A stretch of 64,000 nucleotides of DNA from positions 15,389 to 79,388 of the forward strand of contig CAZKBH010000021.1 of NCBI GenBank assembly GCA_964550795.1, in the 5' to 3' direction. Origin of the DNA: M3007 sp964550795. GTDB lineage: Bacteria; Bacteroidota; Bacteroidia; Chitinophagales; Saprospiraceae. Numbering within the stretch: position 1 is the first letter of the stretch; each line of letters opens with the position of its first letter. Below are positions 45,225 through 53,526 of this stretch, piece by piece. The notes below the pieces were generated by a model. That model had not been told where the DNA came from, did no database searches, and was given only the letters and a program-made list of their open reading frames with translations. The translations under genes were made by a program, and so were the position numbers.

Positions 45225-46454
45225 TTACCGCAGCAAAGTCAGGCTCCCGGCCCGCACTTTTTCCTCGCCTACACACTTGTAACGCAAGCGGTAGAGGAAA
45301 ACCCCGGGATTAACGGCTTTCCCATTGGAGGTTCCATCCCAGGTTTCAAACTGGGTCATTGCGTTGAATACCCGCCCGCCCCAGCGATCAAATACCTCAA
45401 AAGAAATGAATTCATCCACAGCAAACGGATTGCTGATGCCAAAAACATCATTCAAATTCGGGCTTTCGGTGGGGGTAAATGCGTTGGGAATAAAAACCTG
45501 GTTGCAATCGAGCGTCGCGGGGTCAATGACCGTCACGAGCAGGGTGTCGGTGGCCACGCAATCGTCATCGTAATTGAAAGTTATTTCGTAAGTGGTTGTT
45601 TGTGTGGGGGTTATGAAAGGCTCTGCGGCGAGCGGATTGTCAACGCCTGCCAATGGATTCCACACAAACTGGCTCACACAATACTGCGTCACAGCGGGTT
45701 TGAATGAATTACCAAGATACACGAGCGTGTCGCGGGTCAATATTTTATCCGCGCGGAGGTTGTATCTATTAATTTCCGTCACGCTGAGGGCTTTGCTGTG
45801 GAAACGCAGCTCGTCAAACACCGCTTTTAGCTCCACATCCAGCGGACAAACACGATCCCCAATGACAAGCGGGGTGGTATTGGTCAGGTCAATCCGTGCT
45901 TTTGAGGTTCGAGAATCGCGCAGGATACCATTCACATACAGGGAATAAACGGTGTTGCTTCGCGTCAGCGTGATGTATTGCCAACACGCATTGGGGTCAA
46001 GTTTTGCCGTGACATTGGCAAGCAACGTATCGTTTTCACTAATGCCGGAAGTAATGGTTCCCACACTGCCAAAATCGTTGTAGCGCACCCAAAAGGCGTT
46101 TTTCAGGTTACAGGAATCCTGCTTGGCCATCACCAGTTGGGAGGCGTTTTGCTGGCTGTTCTGCGGCGTTGGACGGAAATAAAAACTGACCGTGAAGTCG
46201 CTGGTGGTAAACACATCGGCGAAAGGACCTACAAGGTTGATGCCGTCATTGTCTTCCAGAAAATACATGGCGGAGTCAATGAGGCCGCAAGTACAGCCGA
46301 TGGCACCTTTGAGGACGCCCGTGGAGCCATTGCCGCTGTCGTCCACGGCTTTACAATTGTCAAACGAGAAATAGGCCTCCAGTTTGTCGGTAACAACTTG
46401 CGCTGAAACAGTGGCAGCAGCAAAAACGAGGGAAAGTAAAATAAGAAATCGCAT
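45225..46454 (-). CDS. LamG-domain protein with T9SS type B (gliding-associated) sorting domain
   Basis: The 409-residue protein has a signal peptide (about 1-18, ending ATVSAQ), a LamG/concanavalin-like domain (LEAYFSFDNCKAVDDSGNGS, FTVSFYFRPTP, SNTVYSLYVNGILRDSR), and the type B C-terminal domain from VFIPNAFTPTESPNLNDVF through FDRWGGRVF to GSLTLLR. Type B cargo is secreted by T9SS and attached through PorV/PorP-type partners rather than the sortase. A sugar- or surface-binding adhesin is likely. Confidence 0.87.
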   Translation of the reverse strand: MRFLILLSLVFAAATVSAQVVTDKLEAYFSFDNCKAVDDSGNGSTGVLKGAIGCTCGLIDSAMYFLEDNDGINLVGPFADVFTTSDFTVSFYFRPTPQNSQQNASQLVMAKQDSCNLKNAFWVRYNDFGSVGTITSGISENDTLLANVTAKLDPNACWQYITLTRSNTVYSLYVNGILRDSRTSKARIDLTNTTPLVIGDRVCPLDVELKAVFDELRFHSKALSVTEINRYNLRADKILTRDTLVYLGNSFKPAVTQYCVSQFVWNPLAGVDNPLAAEPFITPTQTTTYEITFNYDDDCVATDTLLVTVIDPATLDCNQVFIPNAFTPTESPNLNDVFGISNPFAVDEFISFEVFDRWGGRVFNAMTQFETWDGTSNGKAVNPGVFLYRLRYKCVGEEKVRAGSLTLLR

Positions 46455-46570
46455 CCTAGAATCGAGTTTTGGTACGTTTAGATGGGTTGAGTGGGGCAGG
46501 CAGAACGCCGCAAATGCGGAGAAAGTGTAAGCGCGGGCGCAGAAAACTTGTTTGTGCTCAAAGCCGACTT

Positions 46571-46891
46571 TTAACGGCCCAACATCTTGCCCAGATCGCC
46601 CATGCCGGGGGGCATGATGCCTTGCAGCAATTTGTTGGTTTCGAAGGCTGCTTTTTGTTTGGCTACGTCCAGCGCTTCGTTGACGGCTACCAAAACCAGG
46701 TCTTCCACCTGCTCTAAGTCATTGATATCCAGCTTACTGGCATCAATTTTAATATTTTCAATGCGCAGGTCGCAACTCGCTTTTACGATTACGGCACCAT
46801 TGCCAGAATCAGCTTCCACGAAAATTTCAGCCAGTTTTTGCTGCATTTCCTCCTGCTGTTTTTGCAGGTTTCCAAGTAGGTTGTCGAACAT
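46571..46891 (-). CDS. YbaB/EbfC nucleoid-associated protein
   Basis: The 106-residue protein begins MFDNLLGNLQKQQEEMQQKL and has the YbaB core with IENIKIDASKLDINDLEQVEDLV and a Gly/Met-rich tail (GIMPPGMGDLGKMLGR). YbaB forms dimers that bind DNA. In many bacteria it sits next to dnaX/recR; here it follows fabD by 65 nt. Confidence 0.88.
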   Translation of the reverse strand: MFDNLLGNLQKQQEEMQQKLAEIFVEADSGNGAVIVKASCDLRIENIKIDASKLDINDLEQVEDLVLVAVNEALDVAKQKAAFETNKLLQGIMPPGMGDLGKMLGR

Positions 46892-46956
46892 TTTTTTGGT
46901 CAGTTTGTGTATCGGCGAGCTTGTTGAATGCCAGATACCGGATGATATATTTTCGT

Positions 46957-47835
46957 TTAAAGTCCGTCCGTGATCGCGTCTTTGCTGATTTTGCGAATCA
47001 TACCGCGCAACACCGCGCTGGCACCCACTTCCACAAATTCAGTAATCCCATCGGCGAGCATATTTTCGATGGTTTTGGTCCAACGAACGGGCGCAGTCAA
47101 CTGAGCGATCAGGTTTTTACGGATTTCCTCGGGGTCTGTTACCGGCAGTGCATGTACATTTTGGTACACCGGACAAACGGGTTTTGAAAATTGTGCCGCG
47201 TTGATTGCCTCCTCTAATTCATCCTGCGCGGGCTTCATCAACGGCGAATGAAACGCACCGCCAACGGGCAATACCAGCACCCGTTTAGCCCCCAGCGCGC
47301 TGAGTTTTTCCACGGCAATTTCGATGCCTTTGCGAGATCCGGAAATGACCAATTGACCGGGAGAATTGTAGTTTGCCGCTACAACTATTTCATTTTCAAT
47401 GCTTTGGCACACCGCTTCTACGGCGGCATCTTCCATGCCCAGCACGGCAGCCATGGTGCTATCCACCAATTCACAGGCTTTTTGCATCGCAAATGCGCGC
47501 TTGCTCACGAGCAAAAAAGCCTCCTCAAACGACAAGGCACCTGCCGCACAAAGCGCGGTAAATTCACCCAAAGAGTGCCCGGCTACTGCCGATGGTTGAA
47601 AAGCCGCCCCCGCCACTTTGGCCCGTACGATACTTTCCAAAAACACCGCCGGTTGGGTCACATTGGTCTGGGTTAAATCTTCCTTGCTGCCGTTGAACAT
47701 CACATCGCTGATGCGCCAGCCCAGGAGGGCGTTTGCCTGTTCGTACAGTTCATTGGCCTGGGTGTTTGATTCGTAAAGTTCCTTGCCCATGCCTTCCGCC
47801 TGCGAGCCTTGGCCGGGAAAAACGTATGCTTTCAT
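46957..47835 (-). CDS. fabD: Malonyl-CoA:ACP transacylase
   Basis: The 292-residue enzyme loads malonate onto acyl carrier protein for fatty acid synthesis. It begins AYVFPGQGSQAEGMGK and has the active-site Ser in AVAGHSLGEF (S88), a conserved Arg-containing helix and the catalytic His in GGAFHSPLM (about H197). No other fab gene is adjacent. Confidence 0.94.
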   Translation of the reverse strand: MKAYVFPGQGSQAEGMGKELYESNTQANELYEQANALLGWRISDVMFNGSKEDLTQTNVTQPAVFLESIVRAKVAGAAFQPSAVAGHSLGEFTALCAAGALSFEEAFLLVSKRAFAMQKACELVDSTMAAVLGMEDAAVEAVCQSIENEIVVAANYNSPGQLVISGSRKGIEIAVEKLSALGAKRVLVLPVGGAFHSPLMKPAQDELEEAINAAQFSKPVCPVYQNVHALPVTDPEEIRKNLIAQLTAPVRWTKTIENMLADGITEFVEVGASAVLRGMIRKISKDAITDGL

Positions 47836-48103
47836 GTAAAAAGTAGTTGCTATGGTGGTTTCAGGTGCCTAACCGGGATTTTCACCACCTTGTTTTGGAC
47901 GGCAAAAGTAGTAAAACGACAAAACCTTTGTGTTAGAAAGGTTCAGGCCTGCAAATAACAACAGTTCTTTCGCCAGAATGCGACATTTGATTTCTTTTTT
48001 CAAGTCTCGAGAACAAGATCTAGAAAACTTCAACTACTTTTGATTTGCGATATTTTCGCGTCATTTTTTACATAATTCATTTCAACTCACAATTCATTTT
48101 ATT

Positions 48104-49696
48104 ATGAAAAAAACAATCCTCGCATTACTTAGTGATGCCCCCCAATTTAATCCCTTTAAGACTCGTAAGGGAAGTATGAGTGGTCTCAGAGCCGCCTCAA
48201 AAGCCCTTTTTTCGATTCCATTACTTGTCTTAGGACTTTTTTTTCTTAGCTCTCGAATAGAGGCTCAAACCATTTCTGGCACTGTTTTCACTTCTAGTTG
48301 CGCCACCATCGGTGGTGGCTTGTCCATTTCCATCTTACTACCCAATGGCAGCGTTATATCTACGCCAGTAAATGTCAATGGCACTTGGTCATTCACAATT
48401 CCCGCAGGGGCACACGAAGGAACCTACGTCTTTACATTAATCAATGCTATACCTGTAGCTGGCTATACATTAGTCAAAGGCGGCTCCAACGTCGTCGGTG
48501 CCAACTTTACCTTATCGTCTCCGCCAATACCTGATTTGACGGTAAATAATATCTCGATAAATATGACCAGTCCGGCTCAATTCTATACCTGTCAGATGGG
48601 CTTGCCGCCAAACTATGGACTGAATTTTTTTGGAATTTCATCCACAGCGATAGAGTCCGGGTCATCTGTGTACCTCTGTTGGCGTGTGCTCATTTATCTT
48701 GCTGACGACTTAGGTAATCATCCTGATCCTCCAATCTTTACTACAAGCTGGCAGAGTGATTTCCGCCCGCCTCAGGCATTCTGGTTTAAGCTAGGACCGG
48801 GGAGAAATTATGTTGTTGAATTGCAGCGGAAATGTTGTCAAGATGAAGGAGATGGGGCTATCGTCTCAATTAAAGGTTGGTTTAAGTACAGTTCTTTGAC
48901 CACTGCTGATGTAGACTTTACTTATATGGCCACTAATACGGTGGAGACCATCAACAACGACTTGCCTCTCAATGGGAAGATACCACGTTCAGTTACCCTC
49001 CCAGGAGCACAATTAGGCAGATACTCCATCGGTATGGATGCATCTCCTACTTCTGGCAACAATATACAAAGCTACCAGTACAAAATATTGGAAGTTGATT
49101 GCATTGCTGGCCAAATTTTAGAGACGCTATATACTTCTCCCGTCATTACACCCCAAGGTGGGATTCTGAGTGACAATATACCTTTCTTAGATCTACCGAT
49201 TGGAGACAACGACCCAAATACTCCTCCTTTCTTCACAGTGCCTGCCAATTTTTCTAACAAGTGTTTTGCTATGACCTTGGGTGTTACCAACCCTTGTGGC
49301 ACTATCACAGCAACTGGATACTTCACCATCACTACCCAATGTAATTTTTGTTTGAGTGATCCGGGTACAGAGATAGATTTGAGAAGTATATCCGGATCAG
49401 TTGAGGAGGAAGGTATATTTCACAATACAGGAACGGCTTCCGTTTCATTGTTTCCGAATCCAAGTAGTGCCTCCATAGCACTTACCTTTAATGTGGAAAC
49501 AGAAAGCGATGCTGTAAATTTAGAGATCATTGAAATTTCCAGCGGGCGGATAATTGCCAAACCTATCACTGGCGAGGCATTAGTTAAAGGCGAGTACTTG
49601 CGGTTACTTGATGTGTCAACTTTTACACCCGGGTTATACCAATACCGATTGTCGGTAGGCAAAACGGTCACCGTTGGTAAGTTCGCTAAAAATTAA
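48104..49696 (+). CDS. Secreted protein with T9SS type A sorting domain
   Basis: The 530-residue protein has an unusually long N-terminal region before the hydrophobic signal core (ALFSIPLLVLGLFFLSS), ending around RIEAQ. A beta-sandwich (Cna-B-like) part follows (ISGTVFTSSCATIGGGLSIS, VNGTWSFTIPAGAHEGTYVF), then an unrecognised middle and a C-terminal sorting domain from VSLFPNPSSASIALTF to KTVTVGKFAKN. The start at 48104 puts about 35 residues before the signal core; an internal ATG (MSGLRAAS, residue 25) would shorten it. Function unknown. It is followed by a terminator and another T9SS gene. Confidence 0.72.
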   Translation: MKKTILALLSDAPQFNPFKTRKGSMSGLRAASKALFSIPLLVLGLFFLSSRIEAQTISGTVFTSSCATIGGGLSISILLPNGSVISTPVNVNGTWSFTIPAGAHEGTYVFTLINAIPVAGYTLVKGGSNVVGANFTLSSPPIPDLTVNNISINMTSPAQFYTCQMGLPPNYGLNFFGISSTAIESGSSVYLCWRVLIYLADDLGNHPDPPIFTTSWQSDFRPPQAFWFKLGPGRNYVVELQRKCCQDEGDGAIVSIKGWFKYSSLTTADVDFTYMATNTVETINNDLPLNGKIPRSVTLPGAQLGRYSIGMDASPTSGNNIQSYQYKILEVDCIAGQILETLYTSPVITPQGGILSDNIPFLDLPIGDNDPNTPPFFTVPANFSNKCFAMTLGVTNPCGTITATGYFTITTQCNFCLSDPGTEIDLRSISGSVEEEGIFHNTGTASVSLFPNPSSASIALTFNVETESDAVNLEIIEISSGRIIAKPITGEALVKGEYLRLLDVSTFTPGLYQYRLSVGKTVTVGKFAKN

Positions 49697-49714
49697 ATTT
49701 CCAATCTATCATCT

Positions 49715-49755
49715 GCGGTTGGGTACTGTCAGTACCCAACCGCATTTTCGTTTTT
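49715..49755 (+). terminator. Rho-independent terminator between two T9SS genes
   Basis: GCGGTTGGGTACT (49715-49727) pairs perfectly with 49731-49743 around GTC, followed by ATTTTCGTTTTT. It lies 19 nt after one stop and 3 nt before the next start, so it may also act on the leader of the downstream gene. Confidence 0.85.
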
Positions 49756-49757
49756 AT

Positions 49758-50930
49758 ATGCACAGAAAATACCTTATATTGTTTTTAGTCATGTTCTCGC
49801 GAAACGGGTTTTTGCAGTCACAAAATTTGATCTCCAATCCCGGTTTTGAAAATTACACCATTTGCCCTTCTATGGAAGGCGATTTCACAGGCTTCGTCCA
49901 TGATTGGTTCACACTACATTCCACACCCGATTATTTTCGTACTGACTGCACACCAACCGTAAATCGACTTTGTCCTCCGCAGCCGAGGAATGGGCGAGGT
50001 TTTGTTGGAGCAATAACCTTGCTCAAAACATCTATTAATCAGCTTTATATCCGTGAATATATTCAGACTAAACTACTTGAGCCATTAAAGGGGAACCAAC
50101 CCTATTATTTACAATTTTATACCTACGATTCAGGATGTCTCTACAATATTGATCGTTATGATGCTTATTTTTCTAAATCTCTCGTATCAGAACAGCCCGC
50201 AAACGGCCTTTTGCCAGTCACGCCTCAGTTTAGAAATACGCAAGGGGTGATCCCTGACGGTGAATATGTTCGTGTTGGAGGGTGTTTTTCGGTGGAGGGC
50301 GGAGAAGCGTATATGGTTTTGGGGAACTTCAATCCCGACGAAACAACCGACACGATTAGAGGCAGCCAAAATATTTGGGGATTTAAACAAGGGTACGCTG
50401 TATTTGACGATGTGAGCCTCATCGAGCTGCCAAATCAGGAGATTTATCAAGCATTTGAGGCCTGTGTAGGTGATACCGTAAGAGTAGCAGATTTACTACC
50501 TATTCCCGATTTGCCGTTCGAATGGGACGATGGAAGTCTGGACAGCATGATAACCGTCACCACCCCGGGCGAGAGATGGCTTGATTTTTCGCTGCCAAAT
50601 TGCAACATCACCCGCAAAATTAATCTATCGTTTCGGAACTGTGCCCCTTGCAAAGAACCGTATATACCAAATATCTTTTTGCCCGGCGCCCAAACACCAA
50701 ATAATACCTTTGGCCTGTTCTTTCAATGCCCTCCCGATTTTTATCACCTTCAAGTTTTTAACAGATTCGGAACCTTGATTTTTGAATCTTTTGATCCTTC
50801 AGAAACCTGGGATGGACGCGCTTTGAGTAATTTGGCTATGCCCGGAGTTTATATTTACCTGCTGAGATACAAGCCTTTTCAAGAAACATCTATAAAACAA
50901 ATCGCAGGCGATGTGACTTTGATTCGATAA
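49758..50930 (+). CDS. Secreted protein with T9SS type B (gliding-associated) sorting domain
   Basis: The 390-residue protein from ATG 49758 (MHRKYLILFLVMFSRNGFLQ) has a signal peptide, an N-terminal jelly-roll-like region starting NLISNPGFENYTICPSMEG and ending YAVFDDVSLIEL, and the type B C-terminal domain (IPNIFLPGAQTPNNTFGLFF, FNRFGTLIF to GDVTLIR). The N-terminal region resembles that of the OmpA-domain protein at 1941. In-frame codons before 49758 run through the terminator and are rejected. Function unknown; surface binding is likely. Confidence 0.8.
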   Translation: MHRKYLILFLVMFSRNGFLQSQNLISNPGFENYTICPSMEGDFTGFVHDWFTLHSTPDYFRTDCTPTVNRLCPPQPRNGRGFVGAITLLKTSINQLYIREYIQTKLLEPLKGNQPYYLQFYTYDSGCLYNIDRYDAYFSKSLVSEQPANGLLPVTPQFRNTQGVIPDGEYVRVGGCFSVEGGEAYMVLGNFNPDETTDTIRGSQNIWGFKQGYAVFDDVSLIELPNQEIYQAFEACVGDTVRVADLLPIPDLPFEWDDGSLDSMITVTTPGERWLDFSLPNCNITRKINLSFRNCAPCKEPYIPNIFLPGAQTPNNTFGLFFQCPPDFYHLQVFNRFGTLIFESFDPSETWDGRALSNLAMPGVYIYLLRYKPFQETSIKQIAGDVTLIR

Positions 50931-51112
50931 AAACCAATGTGGTGCCGCGCATCTTAGCCATTTTTTGAGTAATTTTTACCTTTTTTCAAAGGCTTCTTTT
51001 TGGTAGGCTTCCCGTTATTTCAACATTTAGCCGAACTACAACTTTTTAAAAACGGGTTGCCTAACTCCGATGCCCTCACTGTGACTGCGTCAAAATAACG
51101 CAAACAACTTCT

Positions 51113-51120
51113 TACTTTTG
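51113..51120 (+). promoter_or_regulatory. Candidate -7 box for moxR
   Basis: TACTTTTG fits TAnnTTTG and lies 26 nt before the ATG. No clear -33 TTTG is seen at the usual distance. Confidence 0.35.
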
Positions 51121-51146
51121 CCCACCCATTCAGGGTCCTCATTATA

Positions 51147-52142
51147 ATGACACCACATTTCGACCTTCAGGCACTCAATCATCAAATCCACCTCGAAAGT
51201 GCTTTTGTAGAACAATTGAAAGCGGAGACCTCCAAAGTCATCGTTGGTCAAGAGCAGATGCTTGAAAAACTGCTCATTGGTTTGTTGACCAAGGGCCATA
51301 TTCTGTTGGAAGGTATGCCCGGTTTGGCCAAAACTTTGGCCATCAAAACCCTGGCACAGGCGGTGGACGCGCGTTTTAACCGAATTCAGTTTACACCCGA
51401 TCTTCTGCCCGCAGATGTCTTGGGAACCATGATTTACAACCCGGCCAAATCGGAGTTTACGGTGCGTAAAGGCCCAATTTTTTCCAATTTTGTGCTGGCC
51501 GACGAGATCAACCGCGCACCCGCCAAGGTTCAAAGTGCCCTGCTCGAAGCCATGCAGGAACGCCAGGTCACCATTGGTTCCGAAACGTTTATGCTCGACG
51601 ATCCCTTTTTGGTGCTCGCCACGCAAAACCCCATCGAACAAGAAGGGACTTACCCCTTGCCGGAAGCCCAAGCGGATCGTTTTTTGTTAAAAGTCAAAAT
51701 TGGCTACCCCTCGAAGGAAGAAGAACGCGATATCATGCGCCGCAACCTCTCCGGCGAACAGCCAAATGTGCACAAAGTGCTTTCCACGGCTACCCTGCTC
51801 CGGGCACGCGAGGTCATGCACGGCATTTACATGGACGAAAAAATTGAACAATATATCCTGGATATCGTTTTTGCGACCCGGGAACCAGCCTTGTTTGGCC
51901 TTAAAAATTTAGTTCCACTCATCCAATACGGCGCTTCCCCACGAGCCAGCATTGCCCTGGCGCAAGCTGCCCGCGCCACTGCGTTTTTGCGCCGAAGAGG
52001 ATATGTAGTACCCGAAGACGTGCGTTATATCTGTACCGATGCCCTGCGCCACCGCATCGGACTCACCTACGAAGCCGAAGCCGAGGGTTTGTCGCCTGAA
52101 GACGTAATCACCCGCGTGCTGAATGCGGTGGAAGTTCCTTAA
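51147..52142 (+). CDS. MoxR-family AAA ATPase
   Basis: The 331-residue protein has Walker A GMPGLAKT (residues 56-63), Walker B and sensor region FVLADEINRAPAKVQSALLEAM, and ATQNPIEQEGTYPLPEAQ, the MoxR signature. MoxR ATPases act as chaperones that insert metal or activate partner proteins, usually with DUF58 and VWA-domain proteins encoded next door. None is adjacent here, and deoC follows by 33 nt, so the partner is not in view. Confidence 0.92.
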   Translation: MTPHFDLQALNHQIHLESAFVEQLKAETSKVIVGQEQMLEKLLIGLLTKGHILLEGMPGLAKTLAIKTLAQAVDARFNRIQFTPDLLPADVLGTMIYNPAKSEFTVRKGPIFSNFVLADEINRAPAKVQSALLEAMQERQVTIGSETFMLDDPFLVLATQNPIEQEGTYPLPEAQADRFLLKVKIGYPSKEEERDIMRRNLSGEQPNVHKVLSTATLLRAREVMHGIYMDEKIEQYILDIVFATREPALFGLKNLVPLIQYGASPRASIALAQAARATAFLRRRGYVVPEDVRYICTDALRHRIGLTYEAEAEGLSPEDVITRVLNAVEVP

Positions 52143-52175
52143 ATCACCCAAAATCAACATCTATACACTTTGAAT

Positions 52176-52838
52176 ATGTCAGAAATCGCCAAGTGCATCG
52201 AACACACCCTCCTGAGGCCAGACACCAGTTTAGCGGACGTACGTCGCGTTTGTGAGGAAGCAAAAAAATATGGATTCGCCGGGGTCTGTGTGCCACCATT
52301 TTTTGTGCGCGATTCCCGTCGAATGATAGACGAAAGCAACGCCAAAATCCGGGTTGTAACGGTCGTTGGATTCCCCATGGGCTATTCCGCTATTGCCGCA
52401 AAAAGTGAGGAAATCAAACGGGCAACGGAGGACGGCGCGGATGAAATTGATGCGGTGATCAACATTGCAGCCATCAAAAGTGGCCAATGGAACCACGTCG
52501 GAAATGACATTGAGGCCCTCGCACTCGCCACCAATATGCGGGGTCGAAGTCTTAAACTCATCCTCGAGTGTGGACTACTGAACGATGAGGAAATTGTTCG
52601 AGTCTGCGAAATGGCCGCCGATTCCCGCGTAGCCTGGTTAAAAACCGGCACCGGATTCCACGGCCATCCCGCCACGCCCGATATGGTGCGTACACTGCGC
52701 AAACTCGCTCCGGAAAATATAAAAATCAAGGCTTCCGGCGGTATCCGTACCCTGGAAGGCGCACAGGCACTCCTGGACGCTGGCGCAGAACGACTGGGCA
52801 CTTCAGCTGGGGTAGAAATCCTGGCAGGTTTGAAGTAG
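52176..52838 (+). CDS. deoC: Deoxyribose-phosphate aldolase
   Basis: The 220-residue TIM-barrel class I aldolase splits 2-deoxyribose-5-phosphate into glyceraldehyde-3-phosphate and acetaldehyde in nucleoside salvage. Conserved pieces are EIDAVINIAAIKSG, the Schiff-base Lys in WLKTGTGF, and the second Lys in IKIKASGGIRT. The start is ATG 52176; a TTG two codons earlier is unlikely. It lies between moxR and yqgE on one strand. Confidence 0.93.
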   Translation: MSEIAKCIEHTLLRPDTSLADVRRVCEEAKKYGFAGVCVPPFFVRDSRRMIDESNAKIRVVTVVGFPMGYSAIAAKSEEIKRATEDGADEIDAVINIAAIKSGQWNHVGNDIEALALATNMRGRSLKLILECGLLNDEEIVRVCEMAADSRVAWLKTGTGFHGHPATPDMVRTLRKLAPENIKIKASGGIRTLEGAQALLDAGAERLGTSAGVEILAGLK

Positions 52839-52954
52839 ATTTGTTGAGGAAAAATTTGGGCGAAAAAACTTTCTTACTTACTTTCGTCCGAGAACAACAG
52901 AACAGTTTGAGATGCAAGCCTGTTTCTCATGCCGTTCTTAATCCTTCTTGTGCG

Positions 52955-53515
52955 ATGACGACTAATTCCATGATTAAAAGCGGACAACTCCTCGTAGCGG
53001 AGCCATTCATGCTTGATCCGTATTTCAGGCGGGCTGTGGTGCTGCTTTGTGAACATCACGAAGAAGGAAGCGTGGGCTTCATTCTGAATAAAAAGACGGA
53101 GTTGAAGATATCCGATCTTATCAATACATTCCCCGACTTCGACGCCGAGGTTTTCTATGGCGGCCCGGTACAAACCGATACTCTGCATTATGTGCACAAC
53201 GTTGGAGATTTACTCGAAGAAAGCATCCAATTGACGGATGGCGTTTGGTGGGGCGGGGACTTTGAAAGCCTTAAGTTCTTGATTTCCAGCAAGTTAATAG
53301 AGCCCGACAATATCCGCTTTTTTGTAGGGTACGCAGGTTGGTCGGGCGGCCAACTGGAGGAGGAAATGGAAATTGGCTCTTGGATAACCGCCTACATGCA
53401 CGCCAATTATCTGTTCAAATCCAAACCTTCCAAGCTCTGGAGCCAGGTGATGTACAACAAAGGCAACCGCTTTGAAATCATTGCGGACATCCCGGAATAT
53501 GTGAGTTGGAATTAG
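52955..53515 (+). CDS. YqgE/AlgH family protein (DUF179)
   Basis: The 186-residue protein has the DUF179 signature: IKSGQLLVAEPFMLDPYFRR, EGSVGFILNKKTEL, VFYGGPVQTDTLHYVHN and FVGYAGWSGGQLEEEM. The family is widespread, with AlgH named from alginate control in Pseudomonas, but its molecular activity is not settled. The start is set at ATG 52955 (MTTNSMIKSG) because the core begins just after it; MIKSG six codons on is an alternative. It converges with the Wzc-like gene 11 nt away. Confidence 0.87.
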   Translation: MTTNSMIKSGQLLVAEPFMLDPYFRRAVVLLCEHHEEGSVGFILNKKTELKISDLINTFPDFDAEVFYGGPVQTDTLHYVHNVGDLLEESIQLTDGVWWGGDFESLKFLISSKLIEPDNIRFFVGYAGWSGGQLEEEMEIGSWITAYMHANYLFKSKPSKLWSQVMYNKGNRFEIIADIPEYVSWN

Positions 53516-53526
53516 TTATTGCCGCA

